This document shows positions 15,964 to 23,803 of a stretch of 32,320 bases of DNA, piece by piece; the stretch's first letter is position 1, and every line of letters starts with the position of its first letter. Origin of the DNA: Lachnospiraceae bacterium UBA7225. Its GTDB lineage: Bacteria; Bacillota; Clostridia; Lachnospirales; Lachnospiraceae. The notes below the pieces were generated by a model. It did no database searches and was not told the origin of the DNA. It saw only the letters and a program-made list of their open reading frames with translations. The DNA lies in assembly GCA_002473385.1 (NCBI GenBank), contig DKTR01000033.1, positions 1-32,320 on the forward strand, read 5' to 3'. Both the position numbers and the translations under genes were made by a program.

Positions 15964-16560
15964 TTAATTTGCTACTTTTACCATGCTGTGTCTTACAACC
16001 TGGTCTTTGTAGGTATAGCCCTTTAAAAATTCCCCTGTGATGGTGTTCTCTGCAGTTTCTTCCTCCTCCACATGCATCACCGCATTGTGGAAATCGGGAT
16101 TGAACTCACAGCCTACTGCCTCGATCGGCTTAACACCAAGCTTACCGAGCATTTCTGTCATCTGCCGGTAAACCTTATCCATCCCGTCCACAAACGCATC
16201 CGCCCTTGCTTCCTCCGGGACTGCCGCCAGCCCGCGTTCAAAGTTATCTACAATAGGCAAAAGCTGCTCAATCACACTCTTTGCGCCCATCTCGAACATC
16301 TTTGATTTTTCTTTTTCGGAGCGCTTGCGGAAGTTGTCAAATTCTGCCATCTGACGCTTCACGCGATCCTGCAGCTCCTCAATCTGCGTGTCTTTTTTGT
16401 CCTTTTTACTTTCTTTCTGCGATGTCTTTGCATCTGCTTCCTCTGCCGGTTCCGAAGCTTCCTGCTGCGAGAGATTTTCGTCCGTTTCCGGCGCTTCCTT
16501 CTCCTGCGCTTCGTTTTCTATCGCTTCGTCCATGTCTTTTTCCATGTTTTCTTCTGCCAA
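15964..16560 (-). CDS. grpE: Nucleotide exchange factor GrpE
   Basis: A 198-residue GrpE, which releases ADP from DnaK. The N-terminal 60 residues are highly acidic and disordered. A long coiled-coil helix follows (IEELQDRVKRQMAEFDNFRK), then the C-terminal beta domain with AVGCEFNPDFHNAVMHVEEE and YTYKDQVVRHSMVKVAN. The start is probably the TTG at 16560, five bases after an AGGCGG site. An ATG at 16545 is the alternative and would shorten the tail by five residues. It lies 38 nt downstream of hrcA. Confidence 0.95.
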   Translation of the reverse strand: MAEENMEKDMDEAIENEAQEKEAPETDENLSQQEASEPAEEADAKTSQKESKKDKKDTQIEELQDRVKRQMAEFDNFRKRSEKEKSKMFEMGAKSVIEQLLPIVDNFERGLAAVPEEARADAFVDGMDKVYRQMTEMLGKLGVKPIEAVGCEFNPDFHNAVMHVEEEETAENTITGEFLKGYTYKDQVVRHSMVKVAN

Positions 16561-16598
16561 TGCAACCGCCTGCCTTTCTGTCCTTTTCTAATCTATGG

Positions 16599-17627
16599 TC
16601 ATTCCCTGCCGAATATTGTATCCAGCTGGGACTTTAAGGTTTTCAGCGAATCAACCACCTTTTCGTAGTCCATCCGCTTCGGTCCGATAATACCTATCGT
16701 CCCCTGAACACCCTCGCCCAATTCATAGGTCGCAGTAACGACGCTGCAGTCACGCATCGTCCGTATAGGTGCCTCATTTCCGATATATACCTGGATGCCG
16801 GTGCCGTTTTCCTCTTCCATCGATTCATTGATCAGATTTGCCAGCTCCTTCTTTTCTTCAAAGGTACTGATCAGCTCGCTTGCGCGCCCGCTGTCGCTCA
16901 GCTCCGGATATTTGAAGATATTTGTCGCACCGCTTGTATAGATTTCCACATCCTCGTCCATCTGGATGGCTTCTGCAACTGCATCCAGCACCTGGCTTAC
17001 AACCTCACTGTGGATACCTGCCTGCTCCTTCAGCCTGGTGATCATCCCAAGGTTAATTTCCTCCAGCGCAAGCCCGTTGAGACTTGTATTCAGCAGAATA
17101 TTCAGTTTCAGCACCATCTCACTGTCCAGTCCATGCCGGAAATGAAGCATTTTATTTTTTACAATGTTTCCTTCCGTCACGACCACCGCCAGAAGCTGAT
17201 CCTCGCTGATAGCGGAAAGCTGAATAAATTTCAGCTTTGTCGTGTGGTAGTGCGGTGTGGTAATCATGGTCGCATAGTTGGTATTGTTTGCCAGCACCCG
17301 GACCACCTGTTTGAGCATCAGCTCCATCTTATCCTGCTTCTGGATCAGCAGCTCCTGCTGTTCTTTTACCTCCCGCTCTTTCTGCTCCATCAGATAATCG
17401 ACATATACGCGGTATCCTTTATCCGAGGGAATTCTGCCTGCCGAGGTGTGCGGCTGAATGATCAGCCCCATCTCCTCCAGATCTGCCATTTCATTCCGAA
17501 TGGTAGCGGAACTGAGGTTCAGGTCTGCATATTTGGAGATCGTCCTGGAGCCTACCGGCTCTCCCGTTTCCAGATACGTCTGAATGATAGCATAAAAGAT
17601 TTTCCATTTTCTATCATCTAGCTGCAT
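16599..17627 (-). CDS. hrcA: Heat-inducible transcription repressor HrcA
   Basis: A 342-residue repressor of the class I heat-shock regulon. The N-terminal winged-helix domain contains GEPVGSRTISKYADLNLSSA and TIRNEMADLEEMGLIIQPHT, which bind CIRCE. The central and C-terminal GAF-like and dimerisation regions include VYIGNEAPIRTMRDCSVVTA and GTIGIIGPKRMDYEKVV. The open frame starts at 17657, but the ATG at 17627 is preceded by AGGAGG at 7 nt. It is the first gene of its operon and represses itself through the CIRCE at 17651-17677. Confidence 0.97.
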   Translation of the reverse strand: MQLDDRKWKIFYAIIQTYLETGEPVGSRTISKYADLNLSSATIRNEMADLEEMGLIIQPHTSAGRIPSDKGYRVYVDYLMEQKEREVKEQQELLIQKQDKMELMLKQVVRVLANNTNYATMITTPHYHTTKLKFIQLSAISEDQLLAVVVTEGNIVKNKMLHFRHGLDSEMVLKLNILLNTSLNGLALEEINLGMITRLKEQAGIHSEVVSQVLDAVAEAIQMDEDVEIYTSGATNIFKYPELSDSGRASELISTFEEKKELANLINESMEEENGTGIQVYIGNEAPIRTMRDCSVVTATYELGEGVQGTIGIIGPKRMDYEKVVDSLKTLKSQLDTIFGRE

Positions 17628-17650
17628 CCTGCATCCTCCTTTCCATTTTG

Positions 17651-17677
17651 TTAGCACTCTTTCGTATCGAGTGCTAA
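17651..17677. promoter_or_regulatory. CIRCE operator (HrcA binding site)
   Basis: A perfect match to the CIRCE consensus: TTAGCACTC (17651-17659), nine-base spacer, GAGTGCTAA (17669-17677). It lies between the -10 box and the hrcA start codon, so bound HrcA blocks transcription of hrcA-grpE-dnaK-dnaJ and the genes behind them. Confidence 0.98.
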
Positions 17678-17690
17678 CATCTACGGTTTT

Positions 17691-17719
17691 AAGATACCAC
17701 TGCTGTCTGCGATTGTCAA
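17691..17719 (-). promoter_or_regulatory. Sigma-A-type promoter of the hrcA operon
   Basis: On the minus strand a perfect -35 TTGACA (17719-17714) and a -10 TATCTT (17696-17691) are 17 bases apart. The CIRCE operator begins 13 bases downstream of the -10 box, the usual arrangement for class I heat-shock control. Confidence 0.88.
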
Positions 17720-17777
17720 TAGCTATTTTGAATAATTTCTATTAACTTTTCTGTCGAATCGCATCGACCTGTTATAT

Positions 17778-17806
17778 TTGACATTTTTTGCGTTTTAAGA
17801 TACACT
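17778..17806 (+). promoter_or_regulatory. Sigma-A-type promoter of the SGNH hydrolase gene
   Basis: On the plus strand a -35 TTGACA (17778-17783) and a -10 TACACT (17801-17806) have a 17-base spacer. The ATG at 17808 is directly against the -10 box and cannot be in the transcript leader, which supports the start at 17877. Confidence 0.75.
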
Positions 17807-17828
17807 TATGGAAAACATTTATAAAGCA

Positions 17829-17858
17829 TGCTGCCGGCGGACGCAGTGTCCGGCAGCA
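17829..17858 (+). promoter_or_regulatory. Leader hairpin before the SGNH hydrolase gene
   Basis: Nine-base perfect arms TGCTGCCGG (17829-17837) and CCGGCAGCA (17850-17858) with a 12-base loop, in the short 5' leader. The AAAGGAA ribosome site begins a few bases later. It may protect the mRNA or modulate translation; no known riboswitch is recognised. Confidence 0.45.
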
Positions 17859-17876
17859 ATACGAAAGGAATCCGCA

Positions 17877-18569
17877 ATGAAGATACGAAATGTTCTTACG
17901 ATTCTATTTGCCGTTCTGGCGATTCTGGCACTCGTCGCACTTGCCGGTTTTGCAACTATTTATGTAGCAGACGATTCCAACCAGCTGCGCAGACCGCTTA
18001 TGCAGCTGCTCCATCTGGAGGAGGACAGTAATACTGCCCCCGCACCGGCTCCGGAAACAGAAAGCCCGGTCACGGAAGCTGTAAAAGCACACTCCCTCAT
18101 CTTCGTCGGCGATTCCCGCACCATCGGGATGCGCGATGCCGTGAATGACAGCTGCACTTACATAGGAAAAGAAGGGGAGGGTTATATGTGGTTTTCCGCC
18201 GAGGGCATACAGGAGCTTGACGCTGTCATCGCCGGAAACTCCGGACAATCCGTAATTTTCAACTTCGGGGTAAACGATCCGGCAAACATCAGTCTCTACA
18301 TTGATCTTTACCGGTCCCTGCAAGAAACATATCCCGACACAGTCTTTTATTATCTGTCCGTGAACCCGCTGATAGACAGCGAAGGCTTTAATACCACAAA
18401 CGAAATGATTTCTATATTTAATGCAACCCTGCAAAGCGCCTTCCCGGACCATTATCTGGACAGCAATACCTACCTCACCGAAAACGGCTTTGAGACCGTG
18501 GACGGTCTGCATTACACCGATGATTCCTACAAAATGATCCACAATTTTGTGGTTGATAAGGTCGCTTAA
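17877..18569 (+). CDS. Membrane-anchored SGNH/GDSL-type hydrolase
   Basis: A 230-residue protein with an N-terminal hydrophobic anchor (residues 7-29), a proline/alanine/glutamate linker (about 50-70), and an extracellular SGNH-fold domain. Block I is LIFVGDSRTIGM with nucleophile Ser80. Block III is NFGVNDPANI with Asn133. Block V is DGLHYTDD with Asp209 and His212. All catalytic blocks are therefore present. The family includes esterases that remove or transfer acetyl groups on cell-surface polysaccharides, but the substrate here is unknown. The ATG at 17877 is chosen for its AAAGGAA site and because the ATG at 17808 abuts the -10 box. It is transcribed alone, divergently from the heat-shock operon. 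Confidence 0.8.
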   Translation: MKIRNVLTILFAVLAILALVALAGFATIYVADDSNQLRRPLMQLLHLEEDSNTAPAPAPETESPVTEAVKAHSLIFVGDSRTIGMRDAVNDSCTYIGKEGEGYMWFSAEGIQELDAVIAGNSGQSVIFNFGVNDPANISLYIDLYRSLQETYPDTVFYYLSVNPLIDSEGFNTTNEMISIFNATLQSAFPDHYLDSNTYLTENGFETVDGLHYTDDSYKMIHNFVVDKVA

Positions 18570-18597
18570 GATCCGGCAATACCCCCGTAAAACGCAC

Positions 18598-18648
18598 ATC
18601 AGCCAGACTTCCCCGTAAGGCGGAATGCCTGGCTGATATTTTAAAATC
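18598..18648. terminator. Terminator hairpin between SGNH hydrolase and uraA
   Basis: Nine-base arms ATCAGCCAG (18598-18606) and CTGGCTGAT (18629-18637) with an inner TTCC/GGAA pairing. On the plus strand ATTTTAAAATC follows. It sits between two converging genes and may serve both, though the T-runs are short. Confidence 0.65.
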
Positions 18649-18654
18649 TTTCTC

Positions 18655-20058
18655 TTATTTTCTGCTCTTTTCCGGCTTCACGCTGACTCCGCGGTTCATA
18701 TCTCCCTGCGGATTCACACCGAATTCATAATCATTACCCGGAAGGATAATATTGAGCACAATGCCTGCGATCGATGCAATGGCAAGTGCGGTCAGCGTAA
18801 TCGATGCAGAACCGATCTGGAAAGTAAGACCATTTCCAAATCCAAGCCCGCATACAAAGATGACACCGACAATAATCAGATTACGTGATTTTGTTAAATC
18901 CACCTTGTTTTCCACCACATTGCGGACACCAATCGCAGAAATCATACCGTAAAGCATAAAGCTGATACCGCCGATGATCGAAGCCGGCATGGTACTGATA
19001 ACCGCAGATACCTTCGGAATGAAGCTGATAATAATGGCAAACACGGCTGCAATGCGGATTACCAGCGGATCGTAGACATGGCTGAGCTCCAGCACTCCGG
19101 TGTTTTCACCGTAAGTGGTATTCGCCGGACCGCCGATCAGTCCTGCAAATGCTGTTGCAAGTCCGTCACCCATCAGAGTGCGGTGCAGTCCCGGTTCCGC
19201 GAGAAAGTTCTCCCCGACAGTTGCCGAAATAGCAGACATATCACCGATGTGCTCCATCATCGTCGCAATCGCAATCGGCGCCATGACAAGAACCGCCGTC
19301 AGATCAAATTTACAAAGCTGGAACGGCGGCAGCCCCACAAAGCTTGCGGACGCGATCGCTGAAAAATCAATAATCGCAGAACCGTCCGGATTCGTAATGC
19401 CGCAGGCATTCATAATCATCGCTACCACGTAGGAAATCACCACTCCCATCAGAATCGGAATGATCTTAAACATTCCTTTTCCCCAGATATTAAAGACAAT
19501 AATGACCGCAAGCGCTACTAACGCCAGAAACCAGTTCGTCGACGCATTGCTGATTGCAGAAGATGCCAGACTTAAGCCGATGCAGATAATCACCGGTCCG
19601 GTCACAACAGGCGGCAGAAAACGCATCACACGCTTCACACCTGCCAGCCGGATAATCAGCGCAAGTACCAGATACAAGAGTCCCGCTACCACAACGCCTC
19701 CGCAGGCGTAAGCCGCCTTCTCATTTACCGCCATTCCCGCATAAATTCCGCTGTTTAAATTTGCCACGGTAGAAAAGCCGCCGAGAAAGGCAAAGGATGA
19801 TCCAAGAAATGCCGGAACCTTCATCTTCGAACATACATGAAAGAAAAGCGTTCCGAATCCGGCACAGAATAAGGTCACTGATACGGTCAGTCCCCTGGTC
19901 AGAGGCTCCCCACAGGCACTCTGGAAATAGCTGTTCACAAGAATCGGCACCAGTATCGTCGCACCAAACATCGCAAACATATGCTGCAATCCCAGAATTA
20001 ACATTTTCGGCACACCCAGTTGTTTCGCATCGCGAATTGCTTCCGTTGAGTTTTTCAT
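18655..20058 (-). CDS. uraA: Uracil permease (NCS2/UraA family)
   Basis: A 467-residue multi-pass membrane protein of the nucleobase-cation symporter 2 family, importing uracil by proton symport. The N-terminal GLQHMFAMFGATILVPIL is the family hallmark. The substrate loop is seen in MMEHIGDMSAISATVG and GLIGGPANTTYGENTGVLEL, the latter being the uracil-type version and not the xanthine/urate version. It starts at 20058 after a GAGGAGGAG site and has its own promoter. No PyrR-type anti-terminator sequence was found in its leader. It converges on the SGNH hydrolase gene. Confidence 0.93.
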   Translation of the reverse strand: MKNSTEAIRDAKQLGVPKMLILGLQHMFAMFGATILVPILVNSYFQSACGEPLTRGLTVSVTLFCAGFGTLFFHVCSKMKVPAFLGSSFAFLGGFSTVANLNSGIYAGMAVNEKAAYACGGVVVAGLLYLVLALIIRLAGVKRVMRFLPPVVTGPVIICIGLSLASSAISNASTNWFLALVALAVIIVFNIWGKGMFKIIPILMGVVISYVVAMIMNACGITNPDGSAIIDFSAIASASFVGLPPFQLCKFDLTAVLVMAPIAIATMMEHIGDMSAISATVGENFLAEPGLHRTLMGDGLATAFAGLIGGPANTTYGENTGVLELSHVYDPLVIRIAAVFAIIISFIPKVSAVISTMPASIIGGISFMLYGMISAIGVRNVVENKVDLTKSRNLIIVGVIFVCGLGFGNGLTFQIGSASITLTALAIASIAGIVLNIILPGNDYEFGVNPQGDMNRGVSVKPEKSRK

Positions 20059-20086
20059 AATCTCCTCCTCATTTTGTAATATATCC

Positions 20087-20108
20087 GCAGTTAATGCAGA
20101 ATAACTGC
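20087..20108. repeat. Dyad GCAGTTA-N8-TAACTGC in the uraA leader
   Basis: Seven-base perfect arms in the leader of uraA, about 25 bases after the -10 box. The arm core resembles that of the GTAACTG dyads near mtaB and the cysteine desulfurase gene, but in the opposite order. It could be an RNA hairpin or an operator. Confidence 0.45.
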
Positions 20109-20132
20109 AGACGTCTAAAATTCACCTCCCTC

Positions 20133-20161
20133 ATTATATCTTCTTATCATGGAATAATCAA
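20133..20161 (-). promoter_or_regulatory. Sigma-A-type promoter of uraA
   Basis: On the minus strand a -35 TTGATT (20161-20156) and a perfect -10 TATAAT (20138-20133) are 17 bases apart. It lies in the 127-nt gap after dhaL, so uraA can be expressed independently of the sugar cluster. No terminator is evident after dhaL, so some read-through is possible. Confidence 0.8.
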
Positions 20162-20185
20162 TCATATTCTTTCCATAAATTACAT

Positions 20186-20809
20186 TCAAATCACAATTAT
20201 CCCCGCAATTGTTTCAAAAATCATCTTTCCGACGATCGCCCCGCCATCAATTAACCCTATTCCCTTGTCACTATAGTAGGCAGCTCTTCCGTGCACTGCC
20301 GGCATAGCCGCTGTACTTTTGGCACCTTCTGCTGCCGCCTCTGCCGCAGCAAGAAGCGCCGTCTCTTTCCCTCTGTCCGCATTATTGCGGATTGCTTCCG
20401 CCGCAGGAACAATTGCATCAAGAATTGTCTTCTCACCTGTTTTCGAACCCGCTTTTTCGGTAATTTTTGCCGTACCTGCCATCAGCGCTTCGCCTGCCAG
20501 ACTAATATCCGCTTCCGTATGTCCTTTCAGTATGCGCGCCATTCCCATCAGACAGATAGCTGTAATCGTTCCAAGTGAAGAGGGTGCAGCCTCATTAAAT
20601 GCTTTGCCCGCACATATACACAGCCTGCCAAAATCCTGTTCACTGCTGGCATCCAGCGCTGCACTTGCCGCAGCATAGCCATCAGACATAGAAATTCCGA
20701 GATCGCCGTCTCCATTCCTTTGGTCAAGCTCCACCAGATATTCTCTTTCTTCTGACATCTTAATTGAAATTGCACGGAAAATATCACGAAATCTTTCAGA
20801 TGTAAGCAT
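20186..20809 (-). CDS. DhaL-like nucleotide-binding kinase subunit
   Basis: A 207-residue DhaL-family protein, the nucleotide-binding partner of DhaK. Acidic metal ligands are kept in LDQRNGDGDLG (Asp29, Asp34, Asp36), but E. coli DhaL has GDADHG with a histidine, replaced here by Leu37. The glycine-rich loop GGASGPL of E. coli DhaL is also replaced by AAPSSLGT (74-81). GEKTILDAIVPA and GRAAYYSDKGIG match the later conserved blocks. No DhaM-like PTS subunit is seen, so phosphate probably comes from ATP. It is the last gene of the cluster, 23 nt after dhaK. The divergent loops suggest a ketose other than plain dihydroxyacetone. Confidence 0.82.
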   Translation of the reverse strand: MLTSERFRDIFRAISIKMSEEREYLVELDQRNGDGDLGISMSDGYAAASAALDASSEQDFGRLCICAGKAFNEAAPSSLGTITAICLMGMARILKGHTEADISLAGEALMAGTAKITEKAGSKTGEKTILDAIVPAAEAIRNNADRGKETALLAAAEAAAEGAKSTAAMPAVHGRAAYYSDKGIGLIDGGAIVGKMIFETIAGIIVI

Positions 20810-20832
20810 AGTTTTCCTCCCGCATATGTGTC

Positions 20833-21846
20833 TCAGATAATATTTGCATTCGTGTAAAACGGCGATGCAGCCGGGGCGCGGAGCAGTTCTTCCAGTTCCC
20901 CGTCCAATTTCATAATTGTAACCGATAATCCCGCCATTTCCATAGAAGTCGCATACTCACCGATATGCGGCAATATTGGTATCACGCCTCGTCCTGTGAG
21001 AATCTGGTACACTCTGCGATATACGATCAGCAGTTCTTCTTTCGGCGTTGCTCCAAGCCCATTTATCATCACAGACACTTTTGTACCGCTCTCCACCGGC
21101 ATATCCTCCAGAAGCTTTGCCACAATCAGATCCGCGATTTCATCCGCAGTCATCATCTTTCGCACCTCAATGCCCTTTTCTCCGTGGATTCCCATGCCGA
21201 TCTCAATTTTATCCTCGTCAATAAAAAATGTCGGTTTTCCAACCTCCGGAACGATACACGAAGAAAGCGCAACTCCCATCGTGCGAATACGTTCAAGCGC
21301 CTTTTGTGTAATCTTTGCAACCTCATCCAGGTTCAGTCCTTTATCTGCCGCCGCCCCGGCAACCTTAAAAGCATATACCATACCGGCAACGCCCCGGCGT
21401 TTATCAGACGCTTCCCGGGGCGCAGACGCAACATCATCACTTACAAATATTTTTCGTGTCTCAATGTCATCCTCCATCTCCACTGTATCGCAGGCAAGCT
21501 CCAGATTCATCTTATCCCCGCCATAATTGCCATAGATACAGAGTACGCCGCTGCCGCGGTCACATGCCCGTATCATATCCGCCATTTTTCCGGCAGACGG
21601 AGACGCAAATACGTTTCCCACCGTGCATCCGTCCAAAAGACCACTGCCAACGTAACCAAGAAATACCGGCAAATGACCGCTGCCGCCTGCCGTTACGATA
21701 CCCACCTTGCCCTTTCTTGCAGGATAATTGGAAAGCAGAATTCTTTTATCTCCATCACAGAATTTCAAGCGGTCGCCATAAGCTGCAGCAATTCCCTCCA
21801 TTGTTTCGTCAACAAAATTTTCTGGTTTATTAATTATCTTTTTCAT
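20833..21846 (-). CDS. DhaK-like ketose kinase subunit
   Basis: A 337-residue DhaK-family subunit that binds a short ketose covalently through a histidine and presents it for phosphorylation by DhaL. The residues expected from E. coli DhaK are present: GGSGHLP with His58, GNYGGDKMN with Asp111, and GMGIHGEKGI with His221, the covalent hemiaminal site. E. coli has Glu after the first histidine (GSGHEP); here it is Leu59. The open frame starts at 21873, but the ATG at 21846 follows AGGAGAGGTGG and matches the family start. Substrates known in the family include dihydroxyacetone and erythrulose. Which one applies is not shown by sequence. Confidence 0.85.
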   Translation of the reverse strand: MKKIINKPENFVDETMEGIAAAYGDRLKFCDGDKRILLSNYPARKGKVGIVTAGGSGHLPVFLGYVGSGLLDGCTVGNVFASPSAGKMADMIRACDRGSGVLCIYGNYGGDKMNLELACDTVEMEDDIETRKIFVSDDVASAPREASDKRRGVAGMVYAFKVAGAAADKGLNLDEVAKITQKALERIRTMGVALSSCIVPEVGKPTFFIDEDKIEIGMGIHGEKGIEVRKMMTADEIADLIVAKLLEDMPVESGTKVSVMINGLGATPKEELLIVYRRVYQILTGRGVIPILPHIGEYATSMEMAGLSVTIMKLDGELEELLRAPAASPFYTNANII

Positions 21847-21875
21847 CTGTCCACCTCTCCTGTCTGCATACACAA

Positions 21876-22460
21876 TTACTCCAGATTGGCATGACGCCTC
21901 ATAATCGCCGCGTCATCCATTACTATATTTTCCCGCACTGCCAACCGCATAATCAATGCATCTCCCAGAATCAACAGGCACTGTTCAAAACAGTTTCCGC
22001 CGATCTGAATGGACGAATTTTTATTATTGCCCGTGTTTTTTGCTGTTACACCTGGAATTTTCACAAAAATATCTGCATTTTCCACTATTGGTGCATCTGC
22101 AAAAATTGAAAACACAGCCAGCTTTGCTCCGACTTTTTTCGCTTTTTCTGAAAATCGAACTACGGAGGACGTCTTACCGGAACCGGAGCCAATAATCAGA
22201 AGATCCTTTTCCTGGATAGCGGGCGTTGTCGTTTCTCCAACCACATGTACTTTATATCCAAGATGCATCAGACGCATCGCAAAACATCGCATAACAAGAA
22301 GTGACCTCCCCGAACCGGCAATAAAGATTTCTTTCGCTTCACATATCGCATCCAGCAGCGCTTCACACTGCTTTGCACTCACCTGTCCCATTGCCCCGGT
22401 CAGTTCCTCCAGCACCATGAATGCAATAGAAGGCGCCATCTCCATTCCCGGAACACTCAT
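21876..22460 (-). CDS. hxlB: SIS-domain 6-phospho-3-hexuloisomerase-like protein (copy 1)
   Basis: A 194-residue single SIS-domain protein, the closest of the three to 6-phospho-3-hexuloisomerase (PHI), which interconverts 3-hexulose-6-phosphate and fructose-6-phosphate. The blocks FIAGSGRSLLVMRCFAMRLM, HVVGETTTPAIQEKDLLIIG, SGSGKTSSV and the C-terminal RRHANLE follow archaeal HxlB closely. The glutamate region is GNCFEQCLLILGDALI. The start is taken as the ATG at 22460, which overlaps the hxlA stop as ATGA and lies 10 nt after AAGGAGG. An ATG at 22469 is too close to that site. It follows hxlA directly, the usual HPS-PHI pairing. Confidence 0.85.
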   Translation of the reverse strand: MSVPGMEMAPSIAFMVLEELTGAMGQVSAKQCEALLDAICEAKEIFIAGSGRSLLVMRCFAMRLMHLGYKVHVVGETTTPAIQEKDLLIIGSGSGKTSSVVRFSEKAKKVGAKLAVFSIFADAPIVENADIFVKIPGVTAKNTGNNKNSSIQIGGNCFEQCLLILGDALIMRLAVRENIVMDDAAIMRRHANLE

Positions 22461-23086
22461 CTCCCACATGCCTCCTTAAACTTAACTGCCGTTTCACGGA
22501 TATTTTCCGACCCAACCAGCGCATTTCCAACAATAGCAATGTCGGCACCGAGTTCCCCCGCTCTGTGGATAGTGTCCAGCTTTATCCCACCTGCCACTGC
22601 CACCTGCGCGTTTTTGCAGTTTGCCTTTAAAACTGCAAGATCATTAAACGGAGTGCGCCCTGTTTTCTGCACATCAAATGCTGTATGCACACCGATAATA
22701 TCTACATCCAGAGCATCCAGTTCCCGTGACCGTTCTGCCAGATTTTCTACCGACAGCATATCTACATATACCATTTTCCCGGCTTCCCGTGCCGCACGGC
22801 GGACGCCGAGGATAGTCTCATCTGCCGATATTCCAAGTACCGTTACGATATCCGCCCCCTCATCAAATGCGAATTTTGCTTCTACATAACCGCCGTCTGC
22901 AATTTTCATATCCGCCAGAATCAGAACATCTGGAAAGCGTTTCTTCATTTCCGCCACTGCACGTGTTCCTTCCTTAAGCATAAGCGGTGTGCCAAGCTCA
23001 ATAATATCTACAAGGTCATGAATCCTTTCTCCAATTTCCTGCGCTTTCTCAAGGCTGTCCAGGTCAAGAGCGATCTGCAGTTTCAT
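22457..23086 (-). CDS. hxlA: 3-hexulose-6-phosphate synthase-like enzyme
   Basis: A 209-residue TIM-barrel enzyme of the HPS/3-keto-L-gulonate-6-phosphate decarboxylase group. HPS joins formaldehyde to ribulose-5-phosphate, or does the reverse. Superfamily residues are Asp8, Glu30, and Asp59/Lys61/Asp64 in LADMKIADGG. The segments GADIVTVLG, IGVHTAFDVQ and VAVAGGIKLDTI are closer to HPS than to the decarboxylase UlaD. The ATG at 23086 has an AAGGAGGA site and lies within the end of the upstream epimerase gene (23-base overlap). It is followed at once by a PHI-like gene. The real substrate could be another ketose phosphate. Confidence 0.85.
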   Translation of the reverse strand: MKLQIALDLDSLEKAQEIGERIHDLVDIIELGTPLMLKEGTRAVAEMKKRFPDVLILADMKIADGGYVEAKFAFDEGADIVTVLGISADETILGVRRAAREAGKMVYVDMLSVENLAERSRELDALDVDIIGVHTAFDVQKTGRTPFNDLAVLKANCKNAQVAVAGGIKLDTIHRAGELGADIAIVGNALVGSENIRETAVKFKEACGR

Positions 23087-23774
23087 AATAGTCCTCCTTC
23101 TCTATTTCTCTGCGGAAAACAACACATGCGTCTTCAATCTGTATGTCTGGTTTAAAAATGCCTGCCGTCCCAAGCACATAGGCATCTGCCCCATTCTGTT
23201 TCGCAATCCGTGCATTTCTTATTGATATATTTCCATCTACCTCCAGCAATGCATCTCGTTTTCCCGCCCGGTCCAGAATCTGCCGTGTTCTGCGGATACG
23301 CGCCGCAAACGCATCGTCAAAATCCGGTCGCGGACCGGTTACTCCCGCAACAACATTTACCAGCAAAACCATGTCGATATACGGAGCCATTGTCTCTACG
23401 TATGTAAGCGGCGTATATCCGTTTAAAGCCAGTCCCGGATGCACGCCAGCCCTGCGAATCTCAGATATTACGTAGGGGATTTCATGTGTGGATTCTGCAT
23501 GTACACTCACGTATCCATCCCGGCAGTACGGCAATACCTGTTCCAGATAAAGCTGCGGTGTCTTCGACATAATATGTACATCCAGCGGAAGCTGCGTACA
23601 TTTCGTTAGCTGTCCGAGCATATACGGCGGAAGCATGGTACTGGTAGTAAAAGTCGTGTCCATAATATCATAATGAAGCATATCTGCCCCTCCGCGCTCC
23701 AGTGCAGAAATATCACGTTCCATATGCATCATGTCACAGCACATCAGGGAAGGGGACATCATATCTTTTCTCAA
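23064..23774 (-). CDS. Ribulose/allulose-phosphate 3-epimerase family protein (divergent, copy 1)
   Basis: A 236-residue TIM-barrel of the ribulose-phosphate 3-epimerase family. Metal and catalytic residues are kept: His34 and Asp36 in MLHYDIMD, His67 in LDVHIMS, Asp180 in LEVDGNIS. The SPSLMCCD opening resembles D-allulose-6-phosphate 3-epimerase AlsE. Two substrate loops differ: DGHF becomes DTTF (39-42), and the phosphate-side PGFxGQ loop is replaced around VNVVAGVTGPRPDF. The start is a TTG at 23774, fixed by an AGGAG site 8 nt upstream; the first good ATG (23762) is too far from it. It overlaps hxlA. A new ketose-phosphate substrate is likely. Confidence 0.8.
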   Translation of the reverse strand: MRKDMMSPSLMCCDMMHMERDISALERGGADMLHYDIMDTTFTTSTMLPPYMLGQLTKCTQLPLDVHIMSKTPQLYLEQVLPYCRDGYVSVHAESTHEIPYVISEIRRAGVHPGLALNGYTPLTYVETMAPYIDMVLLVNVVAGVTGPRPDFDDAFAARIRRTRQILDRAGKRDALLEVDGNISIRNARIAKQNGADAYVLGTAGIFKPDIQIEDACVVFRREIEKEDYYETADRS

Positions 23775-23803
23775 CTTATCTTCTCCTTTCGGATATATTA
23801 TCT

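Noticed and set aside
17808..17876. N-terminal extension of the SGNH hydrolase from the ATG at 17808
   Set aside because: That ATG is directly against the -10 box, the extension is not signal-like, and 17877 has a ribosome site followed by a membrane anchor.
20059..20185. PyrR attenuator or purine riboswitch before uraA
   Set aside because: The leader is short and shows neither the PyrR binding-loop sequence nor a purine aptamer; only a promoter and one dyad are seen.
22457..23086. 3-keto-L-gulonate-6-phosphate decarboxylase (UlaD) as the identity of the HPS-like gene
   Set aside because: The HTAFDVQ and VTVLG segments fit HPS better than the UlaD forms, and a PHI-like gene follows; it stays a fallback possibility only.
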